Positions 57,241 to 64,000 of a stretch of DNA of 64,000 bases are shown piece after piece. The stretch's first letter is position 1; each line of letters opens with the position of its first letter. Below the pieces are notes generated by a model. That model worked only from the letters and a program-made list of their open reading frames with translations. It was not told the origin of the DNA and made no database searches. The position numbers and the translations under genes are program-made. Source of the stretch: Saccharopolyspora_D taberi (GTDB lineage: Bacteria > Actinomycetota > Actinomycetes > Mycobacteriales > Pseudonocardiaceae); the NCBI RefSeq assembly GCF_039534165.1, contig NZ_BAAAUX010000029.1, forward strand, positions 1 through 64,000, written 5' to 3'.

Positions 57241-57894
57241 GTGACCGACACATTCACGGACTGGCTCCGCGCGCGCAGCGAACCGGACTGGACGGCGACC
57301 GTCACGCACCCCTTCACCGAGGCGCTGTTCGAGGGGCTGGTCCCGACCGGGAACATGCGCTCCTACCTGGTGCAGGACTACCAGTTCGTGGACGACTTCC
57401 TGGCGCTGCTGGGCTCGGCGGTGGCCAAGGCCGACCGGTACTCGTCGCGGCTGGTCCTCTCCGGCGCGATCGGCGTGGTCACCAACGAGGAGAACACCTA
57501 CTTCCAGCGGGCGTTCGACGCCCTCGGCGTCGGCGAGTCCGACCGGGTGCACCCGGCGCTGGACGAGGCCACGCTGGCGTTCCGGGAGCTGATGTCGGAC
57601 ACCAACGCCCGCGGCAGCTACCCCGAGGTGCTGGCGGTGCTCACCGTCGCCGAGTGGACCTACCTGGAGTGGGCGATGCGCGCGCCCGCCGCCCCACCGG
57701 AGAACTTCGTGCACGCCGAGTGGATCGCGCTGCACCGCAACCCGGACTTCCAGCGCTGGGTGACCTGGCTGTGCGGCGAGCTGGACCGCGTCGGCGCCGA
57801 GCTGGACGAGCGGGAGCGGGCGCGGTGTCTGCGTATTTTCCAACAGGCCACCCGATGCGAACTCGACTTCTTCAACGCGCACTGGAAGGTCTGA
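57241..57894 (+). CDS. tenA: TenA-family protein (TenA_E-like)
   Basis: A 217-residue helical protein of the TenA/thiaminase II family, which salvages aminopyrimidines for thiamine. It has FTDWLRARSEPDWTATVTHP, LVQDYQFVDDFLALLGSAVA and the region LTVAEWTYLEWAMRAPAAPP. The catalytic Cys of TenA_C enzymes is missing at the usual position and Glu (AEWTYLEWA) takes its place, as in the TenA_E subgroup. The GTG start 57241 is close to the divergent purC, so AIR-derived pyrimidine supply for thiamine and purine synthesis are adjacent. The precise reaction is uncertain. Confidence 0.82.
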   Translation: MTDTFTDWLRARSEPDWTATVTHPFTEALFEGLVPTGNMRSYLVQDYQFVDDFLALLGSAVAKADRYSSRLVLSGAIGVVTNEENTYFQRAFDALGVGESDRVHPALDEATLAFRELMSDTNARGSYPEVLAVLTVAEWTYLEWAMRAPAAPPENFVHAEWIALHRNPDFQRWVTWLCGELDRVGAELDERERARCLRIFQQATRCELDFFNAHWKV

Positions 57895-57913
57895 TTCCAG
57901 ACCCGCTTTGCGT

Positions 57914-57972
57914 GGCGGTGCGGGTGGCGGTGCCGGTTGCGTGCTTGGGCTAAGCGGCTTCGCCGCTTGAGG
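57914..57972 (-). repeat. Dispersed repeat, two-module copy between tenA and purB
   Basis: The segment holds both modules inverted. GGCGGTGCGGGTGGCGG (57914-57930) is the complement of the phoU and pstB module. GGGCTAAGCGGCTTCGCCGC plus TTGAGG (57947-57972) has AAGCGGC and GCCGCTT arms around TTC. It lies between convergent genes. Confidence 0.75.
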
Positions 57973-57993
57973 ACGATGGTTGCGTTGGGGGCC

Positions 57994-59427
57994 CTACAAG
58001 ATCGGTGACGGGGTGTACGTGGCTGCCTCGGGGTGGCGGTGGAGGATCTTTTCGATCTCGTTTACCACCGTGGCGACCTGGGAGGCCGCGGCGCCGGTGA
58101 AGGCCAGGCGGTCGGCGAGCAGGGCGTCCAGCGCCTCGCGGTCCAGCGGCAGTCGCGCGTCCGCGGCCAGCCGGTCGAGCAGGTCGTTGCGCTCCGCGCC
58201 CCGCTCGCGCATGTCCAGCGCGACCGCGACCGCGTTCTCCTTGATCGCCTCGTGCGCGGTCTCCCGGCCGACGCCGGAGCGCACCGCGGCCATCAGCACC
58301 TTCGTGGTCGCCAGGAACGGCAGGTAGCGGTCCAGCTCGCGGGCGACCACCGCCGGGAACGCGCCGAACTCGTCCAGCACGGTCAGGAACGTCTCCAGCA
58401 GCCCGTCGAAGGCGAAGAACGCGTCCGGCAGCGCGACCCGGCGCACCACCGAGCAGGACACGTCGCCCTCGTTCCACTGGTCGCCTGCCAGCTCGCCGGT
58501 CATCGACACGTACCCGCGCAGGACCACCGACAGCCCGTTGACCCGCTCGCAGGACCGGGTGTTCATCTTGTGCGGCATGGCGCTGGAGCCGACCTGGCCG
58601 GGCTTGAAGCCCTCGGTGACCAGCTCGTTGCCCGCCATCAGCCGGACCGTGGTGGCCACGTTCGACGGGGCCGCGGCGAGCTGGGCCAGCGCGGTCAGCA
58701 CCTCGTAGTCCAGCGACCGCGGGTAGACCTGGCCGACGCTGGTCAGCGTCGAGCCGAAGCCCAGGTGCGCGGCGACCCGGCGCTCCAGCTCGGCGAGCTT
58801 GTCCGGGTCGCCGCCGAGCAGGTCCAGCATGTCCTGGGCGGTGCCGACCGGGCCCTTGATCCCACGCAGCGGGTACCGGTCGAGCAGTTCCTCCAGCCGC
58901 CGGAAGCCGACGAGCAGTTCGTCGGCGGCGGTGGCGAACCGCTTGCCCAGGGTGGTGGCCTGCGCGGCGACGTTGTGCGAGCGGCCCGCCATGACCAGCT
59001 CGCCGTACTCGCCCGCCAGCTTGCCGAGCCTGGCCAGCACCGCGACCACCCGGTCGCGGACGTGTTCGAGGCTGCGGCGGATCTGCAGCTGCTCGACGTT
59101 CTCGGTGAGGTCGCGCGAGGTCATGCCCTTGTGCACCTGCTCGTGCCCGGCCAGGGCGTTGAACTCCTCGATGCGGGCCTTCACGTCGTGCCGGGTGGTG
59201 CGCTCGCGCTCGGCGATCGCGTCCAGGTCGACCTGCTCCAGCACCCGCTCGTAGTCGGCGAGCGCCTGCTCGGGCACCTCGACGCCGAGGTCGGCCTGCG
59301 CGCGCAGCACCGCCAGCCAGAGCCGCCGCTCCAGGACGACCTTGTGCTGCGGGGACCACAGCTCGACCAGCTCCGGCGAGGCGTAGCGGGCGGCGAGCAC
59401 GTTCGGAAGGGTGGGCTTGACCGTCAC
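57994..59427 (-). CDS. purB: Adenylosuccinate lyase
   Basis: PurB cleaves SAICAR to AICAR plus fumarate and adenylosuccinate to AMP. The 477-residue protein has the fumarase/aspartase-superfamily signature GSSAMPHKMN (about residue 280), KGMTSRDLTENVEQLQIRRS, MAGRSHNVAAQATTLGKRF and DYEVLTALAQLAAAPSNVAT. The catalytic His and Ser of the family are in place. GTG 59427 has TATCCT 8 nt upstream (59436-59441 on this strand), so the mRNA is nearly leaderless. It is the last purine gene of the window. Confidence 0.96.
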   Translation of the reverse strand: MTVKPTLPNVLAARYASPELVELWSPQHKVVLERRLWLAVLRAQADLGVEVPEQALADYERVLEQVDLDAIAERERTTRHDVKARIEEFNALAGHEQVHKGMTSRDLTENVEQLQIRRSLEHVRDRVVAVLARLGKLAGEYGELVMAGRSHNVAAQATTLGKRFATAADELLVGFRRLEELLDRYPLRGIKGPVGTAQDMLDLLGGDPDKLAELERRVAAHLGFGSTLTSVGQVYPRSLDYEVLTALAQLAAAPSNVATTVRLMAGNELVTEGFKPGQVGSSAMPHKMNTRSCERVNGLSVVLRGYVSMTGELAGDQWNEGDVSCSVVRRVALPDAFFAFDGLLETFLTVLDEFGAFPAVVARELDRYLPFLATTKVLMAAVRSGVGRETAHEAIKENAVAVALDMRERGAERNDLLDRLAADARLPLDREALDALLADRLAFTGAAASQVATVVNEIEKILHRHPEAATYTPSPIL

Positions 59428-59493
59428 GAGCAGCCAGGATACTTGCGCGCCGCCGGCCCAGCGCAGGGCCGGGCCTGCGGCGATGAGGCGCGG

Positions 59494-60180
59494 TCACCCG
59501 GCCAGCGTCAGGCGGGGATCGGTGGCCAGCGCGGTGAGCTGTCCCGAGGTGAGTGCGATCTCGCTGCGCAGGACCTGCTCCTCCGCCAGGTGGATGTCGT
59601 AGAGGTACGCGGTGGCCGAGACGACCGAGCCGTCCGTCCGGTAGTGCTCCACCGAGCGGATCGTCGGCGGCATCATCGGTTCGTCCTTGCTCTTGAACAG
59701 CACGTCCACCAGGGCCGAACCGTCGGGCTGCGGCAGGACCCGGCAGTCCGCGGGCGCCATGGTGGAGATCGGGTCGTTCTCGCATTCCCGCCGCGGGGGC
59801 TCCTTGACGGTCGTCGGCGCGGAAACCCGGACGACCGCGGTGATCGGCCCGAAGGCGTCGGAGTACCGGACGTTGATGCCGACCCCGGTCTCGCCGGGGA
59901 GCGAGAGCGTCGACTGCCAGTCGACCGCGGACCGGATGCCGGTCGCCTCCGGCACCAGCCGGGGGAAGACCGACCCCACATATCCGCTCAAATCCTCGAT
60001 CGCCGCCCGGAATTCGGGCTCGGTCCGCTCGACGGGCTTGGCGCGGGGAGGCGGCCACGGCATTTCCCGGTCCACCGGTGCCGCGACCGGCGGCGGCTCG
60101 GGCTCGGCGAGGACGAACCCGCCCAGCCCGATCGCCCCGGCGACCGCGACCGCCCCCGCGATCCAGGTCCTGGCGTTCAT
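59494..60180 (-). CDS. Membrane-anchored protein paired with sigma factor, copy 2
   Basis: A 228-residue protein with one N-terminal membrane segment (WIAGAVAVAGAIGLGGFVLA), a Pro-rich linker (PPPVAAPVDREMPWPPPRAK) and a beta-rich extracellular domain (FPRLVPEATGIRSAVDWQST, VGINVRYSDAFGPITAVVRV). Two Cys (RRECENDP, PADCRVLPQPDG) probably pair. The end ALTSGQLTALATDPRLTLAG matches the end of the preceding gene (SSAELIALATDRRLTLAE). This suggests a duplicated outer domain. Together with the 262-residue neighbour and the sigma factor it forms a three-gene operon. It may be a sensor or an anti-sigma partner. Confidence 0.72.
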   Translation of the reverse strand: MNARTWIAGAVAVAGAIGLGGFVLAEPEPPPVAAPVDREMPWPPPRAKPVERTEPEFRAAIEDLSGYVGSVFPRLVPEATGIRSAVDWQSTLSLPGETGVGINVRYSDAFGPITAVVRVSAPTTVKEPPRRECENDPISTMAPADCRVLPQPDGSALVDVLFKSKDEPMMPPTIRSVEHYRTDGSVVSATAYLYDIHLAEEQVLRSEIALTSGQLTALATDPRLTLAG

Positions 60181-60195
60181 GCGTGCTTCCTCCGT

Positions 60196-60984
60196 TCACT
60201 CGGCGAGCGTGAGCCGCCGGTCGGTGGCCAGGGCGATGAGTTCGGCGGAGCTCAGCGGCGGTTCGGAGACCGCGTCCGCGCTGTCGGCGCCGAAGTCCGC
60301 GGAGACCTGCACGACCGTCCCGTCCGGCCGGAGGTTGTAGAGCTCGTGCGACGGCGGCCCGGACTTCAGCCGCTTGACGACGTCGACGACCAGCGACCCG
60401 TCCGGCAGCGCCTTCCGGCGGCACTCCAGCACCTCCACCAGGCCGTCCGGGTACTCGCAGGCGTCCCGCAGCGAGAGCCGCACCGACCCAGGTCCGAAGA
60501 TCCGCCCGGTCAGGTGGACCCTGCCTCCCGGGGCCTTCCGGACGAAGTCCGACGACAGCCCGAAGACCGCCGAGCCCCGGCGACCGGGGGCCGGACCGCG
60601 GGTCTCGGACGGGCTCACCCGCAGGCCCATCGCGTCCGGCACCGCGCCGCGAACAGCCCGCGCCCAGTCCAGCTGGACCCGGTCGGTGCGGGACCGCAGC
60701 TCCTCGCGGGTGATCTCCAGCGGTCGCGTCCCCGGCGGCGGCCACTGCTCGGCGTCGGCCACCTCGGTTCCCGCAGGCGGGACCTCCGCCGGCTCCAGCA
60801 GCGCGGGCACCGCTCCGGCGATCACCGCCACCAGCGCGAGCGTCGCCACGCCCGCGCCCGCGGTCGCCCGCCTCCGGCGGTGCCGCCGCGCGGCCTCGGC
60901 CACCACGTCGTCCGGGTCGAAGCCCAGCGGCGGCTCGTCGGCGACGGCCGCCCGCAGACCGTCGCGCAGGACTTCCGGATCCAT
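60196..60984 (-). CDS. Membrane-anchored protein paired with sigma factor, copy 1
   Basis: A 262-residue protein. A cytoplasmic start with a Leu/Asp-rich helix (DPEVLRDGLRAAVADEPPLG) and a basic block (HRRRRATAGAG) precede one membrane segment (VATLALVAVIAGAVPALLEP). The outer domain (AVFGLSSDFVRKAPGGRVHL, GSVRLSLRDACEYPDGLVEV) shares its C-terminal sequence with the next gene. The cytoplasmic part is placed to bind the sigma factor, so an anti-sigma role is likely. Its ATG overlaps the sigma-factor stop by one base (TGATG), so translation is coupled. The ribosome site is GAGGAGGAG. Confidence 0.75.
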   Translation of the reverse strand: MDPEVLRDGLRAAVADEPPLGFDPDDVVAEAARRHRRRRATAGAGVATLALVAVIAGAVPALLEPAEVPPAGTEVADAEQWPPPGTRPLEITREELRSRTDRVQLDWARAVRGAVPDAMGLRVSPSETRGPAPGRRGSAVFGLSSDFVRKAPGGRVHLTGRIFGPGSVRLSLRDACEYPDGLVEVLECRRKALPDGSLVVDVVKRLKSGPPSHELYNLRPDGTVVQVSADFGADSADAVSEPPLSSAELIALATDRRLTLAE

Positions 60985-61526
60985 CACTCGCTCCTCCTCG
61001 CGACCGCTCCGGCCAGTTCGGAGTCGGTTCTCGCGATCGCTTCCCGCAGATGTCGCAAGCCGCGCGATGCCTGGCTCTTGACCGTTCCTTCGGAGCACCT
61101 GAGCGCGGCGGCCACCTCGGCCGTCGGCAGGTCCTCCCAGTAGCGCAGGACGAGCACCGCCCGCTGCCGCGGCGGGACCTCGGCCAGCGCGCGCAGGACG
61201 AGGTCCCGGTCCCGCGCCCGCTGGCCTGCTACGGCAGGGTCGGACAGGTGATCGCCGGAGTCCGGCACGACGCCGTCGCGCTGTTCCGCGCGGCGCCAGG
61301 GTTTGCGCCGTTCGTCGAGCCACACCCGCAGCAGGGTCCGGCGCGCGTAGGCGTCGGCCGTGGTCTCGTCCACCCGCCGCCAAGCCCGGTAGAGCTTGAT
61401 GAACGCGTTCTGGACGAGGTCCTCGGCGAGGTGCCAGTCCCCGCACAGCAGGTACGCCGACCGCCGCAACGGCTGCGCGCGGTCCCTGGCGAACTCGCGG
61501 AAGGACTGCTCCTTTTCGGCCCGCAT
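60984..61526 (-). CDS. SigE-family ECF RNA polymerase sigma factor
   Basis: A 180-residue sigma-70 factor of the actinobacterial SigE-like ECF group. Region 2 runs from about residue 10 to 75 (FREFARDRAQPLRRSAYLLC, GDWHLAEDLVQNAFIKLYRA). Region 4 is at about residues 120-170 (VPPRQRAVLVLRYWEDLPTA, EVAAALRCSEGTVKSQASRG). There is no region 3. Stop and next start overlap (TGATG) with the membrane protein at 60196-60984. ATG 61526 follows GGGGAT; longer upstream reading is unlikely because conserved sequence begins just after this ATG. The trigger is probably an envelope signal. Confidence 0.9.
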   Translation of the reverse strand: MRAEKEQSFREFARDRAQPLRRSAYLLCGDWHLAEDLVQNAFIKLYRAWRRVDETTADAYARRTLLRVWLDERRKPWRRAEQRDGVVPDSGDHLSDPAVAGQRARDRDLVLRALAEVPPRQRAVLVLRYWEDLPTAEVAAALRCSEGTVKSQASRGLRHLREAIARTDSELAGAVARRSE

Positions 61527-61884
61527 CCGGTCGATCCCCTTTCCGCACCACCACCCGCAGTACGGACGGCTGCGCGAAGGGGTTGCACGAGCGAGGACGC
61601 GCGGACGCGGCGGGAGTTGCGCCGCGGGTGTGATGATCATCATGGCGATGCCCCGGAACTGACCCGCGGGCAACGCCGTCATCAGGGCAGATCGCGCAAT
61701 TGCGGCGAAATGCGGGTCCATTGCGGACGGTTCGCCGCCTTCGTCCGTTCGTGCGGACTGTGTTATCCAGTCAATTGAATTCTCAATATTGGATTCGCCG
61801 CCGCTCGGGTGCGATCGTGTCCCGCATCGCCCGGAACAACGCCGACCCGGGTCGCGGAGGAACTCGAACGGATGGTCTCGTGAC
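61527..61884. other. 358-bp divergent gap between sigma factor and zinc-motif protein
   Basis: The gap holds a perfect 12-bp palindrome TGATGATCATCA (61631-61642) and an AT-rich stretch (61760-61800). Both promoters must lie here. No gene is supported; a reading frame crossing it has no start context. Confidence 0.4.
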
Positions 61885-62139
61885 ATGTTCGGCCAGGAAC
61901 GCCAGGACGTTTTCTGGATAGTGGGTACCGGCGCCCGGCTCCGGCACGCGACGACCATGCGCCCTGGCGCGGTTTATTCCGGACAGCAGGTACCCGTGCT
62001 GTGCGCGGCGCGGGTGAAGATTCCGCAGGCGACCCCGCTGGGCCGGGAACCCGCTTCGAAAGCGGTCACCGAACTGTGCCCGGAATGCGCGCGGGAAGTC
62101 GAGGACTCGGGTTTCTCGGCGGTCTTCTGGGACTTCTGA
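61885..62139 (+). CDS. Small protein with His/Cys zinc motif
   Basis: An 84-residue soluble protein. It opens with MFGQERQDVFWIVGTGARLR, has HATTMRPGAVYSG, then a lone Cys (VPVLCAARVKIP) and a Cys-x2-Cys (ELCPECAREVE) before a hydrophobic end (FSAVFWDF). The His-Cys-Cys-x2-Cys order resembles a family of small Pseudonocardiaceae proteins thought to bind zinc. The ATG 61885 gives the usual start. Its role is unknown. It lies 72 bp before the ABC exporter and may be cotranscribed. Confidence 0.68.
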   Translation: MFGQERQDVFWIVGTGARLRHATTMRPGAVYSGQQVPVLCAARVKIPQATPLGREPASKAVTELCPECAREVEDSGFSAVFWDF

Positions 62140-62211
62140 CTTCTGGCTTCCGGGGCCTGCCGCAAAATCAGTCGCTCGCGGACTCGGCCCGCGGCTACCG
62201 TCGGCCGCACC

Positions 62212-63795
62212 ATGACTGCACTCGACACCCGCGGTCCCACCCGCTTCCTCTGGTCGGTGCTGGTGCGCCGCAAGGGATTGCTGGCCGCGTCCGTGCTGAC
62301 CGGCGCGCTCTGGATGCTGCCGAGCGCGCTGATGCCGATCGCGATCGGCAACGCCATCGACGCCGGGATCCGCCCCGGTGACGGCGGCGCGCTGCTGGGC
62401 TGGCTGCTGGCCGTGATCGGGCTCGGGCTGGTGCAGACGGCGAGTTCGAGCGGCCTGTCCTGGACCGCGGACACGCTGTGGTTCCGCGGCGCCTCCGACA
62501 CCCAGCGGGTCGCGCTCGACCACGTGGCCCGGCTCGGCGCCACGCTGACCCGCCGGACCCGCGCGGGCGAGGTCGTCGCGATCAGCTCGTCGGACATCTA
62601 CCAGGTGGCGAACCTGTGCGGGGTCGTCGGCCGGGCCGCCGGGTCGCTGGTCGCGTTCCTGGCCGCGGCGGTGGCGGTGCTGCTGCTCTCACCGGTGCTG
62701 GGGCTGGTGGTGCTGATCGGCGTGCCGCTGGCCACGCTCGGCATCGGGCCGCTGCTGGCGCCGCTGCGCCGCCGCGAGGACGCCCAGCGCGAACGGCTGA
62801 CCGACCTGAGCGCGCTGGCCTCCGACATCGTGTCCGGCCTGCGGATCCTGCGCGGGGTCGGCGGGGAGTCGCGGTTCCACCGGCGGTTCACCGAAGCCAG
62901 CCAGCAGGTGCGCGCGGCGGGTGTGGCGGCGGGCCGGGTGGCCTCGTGGCTGGCGGCGGCCGAGATCCTGCTGCCCGGGCTGGTGACGGTGCTGGTCACC
63001 TGGCTCGGCGCGCGGCTGGCGCTGTCCGGCTCGATCAGCGTCGGCGAGCTGGTCGCCTTCTACGGCGTGTCGGCGTACCTGGTGGTCCCCGTTCGCACCG
63101 CGAGCGAGGCCGCTTACACCTACGCCGGGGCGCAGGTGGCCGCCAGGCACGTCTGCACGCTGCTCGCGATCAGGCCGGAGATCGAACCGCCCGCGAACCC
63201 CAAGCCGCTGCCCGCCGGTGCGCTGTCGCTGTCCGACGAGACCAGCGGGCTGGAGATAGAGGCCGGAGTGCTGACGGTGATCGACGCGGGCGCCGACGGC
63301 GAGGCGCTCGCCGAGCGGCTGAGCCTGCACCGGCGGGACGGCCGGGTGCTGGCGGGCGGCGTCGCGCTGGACGAGGCCGACCCCGCCGAGGTGCGTCGCC
63401 GGATCCTGTTGGCGCACAACCAGGATCTGCTGTTCTCGGGCCCGCTGCGGGCCGAACTCGACCTCGGCTCGGCCGTGGACGTCGACACCGCGCTGCACGC
63501 CGCCGACGCGCACGACGTGGTCGAGGCGCTGCCCGCGGACGCGATGCTCGACGAGCGCGCGCGGTCGCTGTCCGGCGGTCAGCGGCAGCGGTTGCTGCTG
63601 GCCCGCGCGCTGTGCGCGGACGCGGACGTCCTCGTGCTCGACGAGCCGACCTCGGCGGTCGACGCGCACACCGAGGCGCGGATCGTGCGGCGGGTCCGCG
63701 ACCTGCGCGCGGGACGCACCACGGTCGTGCTCAGCCAGAGTCCACTGTGGAGCAAAGCGGCCGACAGGACCGTGGTGCTGGGAGGAATCCGCTGA
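62212..63795 (+). CDS. ABC exporter half-transporter with degenerate Walker A
   Basis: A 527-residue type IV ABC exporter subunit. The membrane domain covers about residues 20-300 (LLAASVLTGALWMLPSALMP, VVGRAAGSLVAFLAAAVAVL, LVAFYGVSAYLVVP). The ATPase domain follows. Where Walker A should read G-x4-GKS/T it has VLTVIDAGADGEALAERLS, with no Lys. The Q-loop region is LLAHNQDLLFSGPLRAEL, the signature LSGGQRQR is intact and Walker B is VLVLDEPTSAVDAHTE. The domain is shorter than usual. The next subunit begins by an overlapping TGATG, so a heterodimer with one crippled ATP site is likely. Confidence 0.87.
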   Translation: MTALDTRGPTRFLWSVLVRRKGLLAASVLTGALWMLPSALMPIAIGNAIDAGIRPGDGGALLGWLLAVIGLGLVQTASSSGLSWTADTLWFRGASDTQRVALDHVARLGATLTRRTRAGEVVAISSSDIYQVANLCGVVGRAAGSLVAFLAAAVAVLLLSPVLGLVVLIGVPLATLGIGPLLAPLRRREDAQRERLTDLSALASDIVSGLRILRGVGGESRFHRRFTEASQQVRAAGVAAGRVASWLAAAEILLPGLVTVLVTWLGARLALSGSISVGELVAFYGVSAYLVVPVRTASEAAYTYAGAQVAARHVCTLLAIRPEIEPPANPKPLPAGALSLSDETSGLEIEAGVLTVIDAGADGEALAERLSLHRRDGRVLAGGVALDEADPAEVRRRILLAHNQDLLFSGPLRAELDLGSAVDVDTALHAADAHDVVEALPADAMLDERARSLSGGQRQRLLLARALCADADVLVLDEPTSAVDAHTEARIVRRVRDLRAGRTTVVLSQSPLWSKAADRTVVLGGIR

Positions 63796-64000
63796 TGGAC
63801 ACCCATCTGCCGATCGCGGACCGGGCCGCCGTGCGCGGCTGGATCGGGCGGACCGCCCGCGCCTACCGGGGCCGCTACCTGGCGCTGCTGGCGTTGTTCG
63901 GGCTGTCGACCGTGGTCGGCCTGGTCGGCCCGCAGGTCCTCGGCATGCTCGTGGACTCGGTCGTCAACGGCACCTCGACGCTGCGCGTGGACGTGCTCGC
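63795..64000 (+). CDS. ABC exporter partner subunit, 3' end outside the window
   Basis: Only the first 68 residues are visible. They are a soluble start (DTHLPIADRAAVRGWIGRTA) followed by a membrane segment (YLALLALFGLSTVVGLVGPQ) typical of the N-terminus of an ABC exporter subunit. The ATG at 63795 overlaps the stop of the preceding gene (TGATG). It is presumably the half with the functional Walker A, but the ATPase domain lies beyond the window. Confidence 0.8.
   Translation, partial: MDTHLPIADRAAVRGWIGRTARAYRGRYLALLALFGLSTVVGLVGPQVLGMLVDSVVNGTSTLRVDVL

Noticed and set aside
57950..61143. Very long open frames on both strands across purB and the sigma-factor operon (930 to 1036 codons)
   Set aside because: They are out-of-frame readings of purB and its neighbours in GC-rich DNA. 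Composition is Arg/Ala/Gly-dominated with no recognisable motif.

Overview
The window is a 64-kb piece of a high-GC actinomycete chromosome. The GC-rich third codon positions, mycothiol synthase, a GlnR orphan regulator, type VII secretion-type proteins and a WhiG-type anti-sigma (RsiG) homologue all point to the Pseudonocardiaceae, most likely Saccharopolyspora or a close relative. This assignment is inferred from gene content, not from a database match. From memory, the backbone order (LCP protein, phoU, pst genes, mshD, glnR, lmeA, thioredoxin, rhodanese, DUF1416, nitrobindin, aminodeoxychorismate lyase, DUF3073, purM, purF, sterol-carrier protein, purL/Q/S, purC, purB) follows the Rv0777-Rv0822c interval of Mycobacterium tuberculosis, with accessory genes inserted between the blocks.

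1-13.6 kb, phosphate and redox: a truncated LytR-CpsA-Psr gene and phoU on the + strand. Then two Xre-type regulators, a SnoaL-like protein, an F420-type oxidoreductase paired with a quinone oxidoreductase, and a TetR regulator. The pstSCAB operon, mshD and glnR follow on the - strand. GTTCACC-type direct repeats with 11-nt spacing (PHO-box-like) lie upstream of both phoU and pstS.

13.8-24 kb, sulfur and cofactors: lmeA and a thioredoxin-like gene. Then a cysteine-type attenuator leader peptide ahead of DUF4395-sseA-sseC. Then a methyltransferase, a 36-residue membrane peptide, nitrobindin, aminodeoxychorismate lyase, a Fur-family regulator, YgfZ, a degenerate BKACE enzyme, RsiG and a second methyltransferase.

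24-36.5 kb: DUF3073, a copper-type module (DUF4396 divergent from DUF6153-DUF305, with a CsoR-like operator between them), purM and purF. A scrambled two-component locus, a tripeptidyl-aminopeptidase-like lipoprotein, a sterol-carrier protein and a small type VII secretion-type cluster (one gene carries an 18-N gap) follow.

36.6-49.2 kb, accessory: DoxX, LysR, a LuxR-type protein, a subtilisin, a PRC-barrel protein, a type VII-associated protein, a GH15 glucoamylase/trehalase, a PAS-GGDEF-EAL protein, a GH25 lysozyme and two tandem pentapeptide-repeat paralogues.

49.2-64 kb: purSQL, small secreted and metabolic genes, a polysaccharide deacetylase, purC, tenA, purB, an ECF-like sigma factor with two membrane partners, and a two-gene ABC exporter whose first ATPase lacks Walker A.

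Three themes run through the window. (i) Many genes show a TANNNT box 6-7 nt before the start codon and no Shine-Dalgarno, which fits leaderless transcription. (ii) A dispersed palindromic repeat family sits at gene 3' ends. (iii) Both a c-di-GMP enzyme and a putative c-di-GMP-binding anti-sigma factor are present. No rRNA, tRNA, CRISPR array, insertion sequence or prophage was seen.
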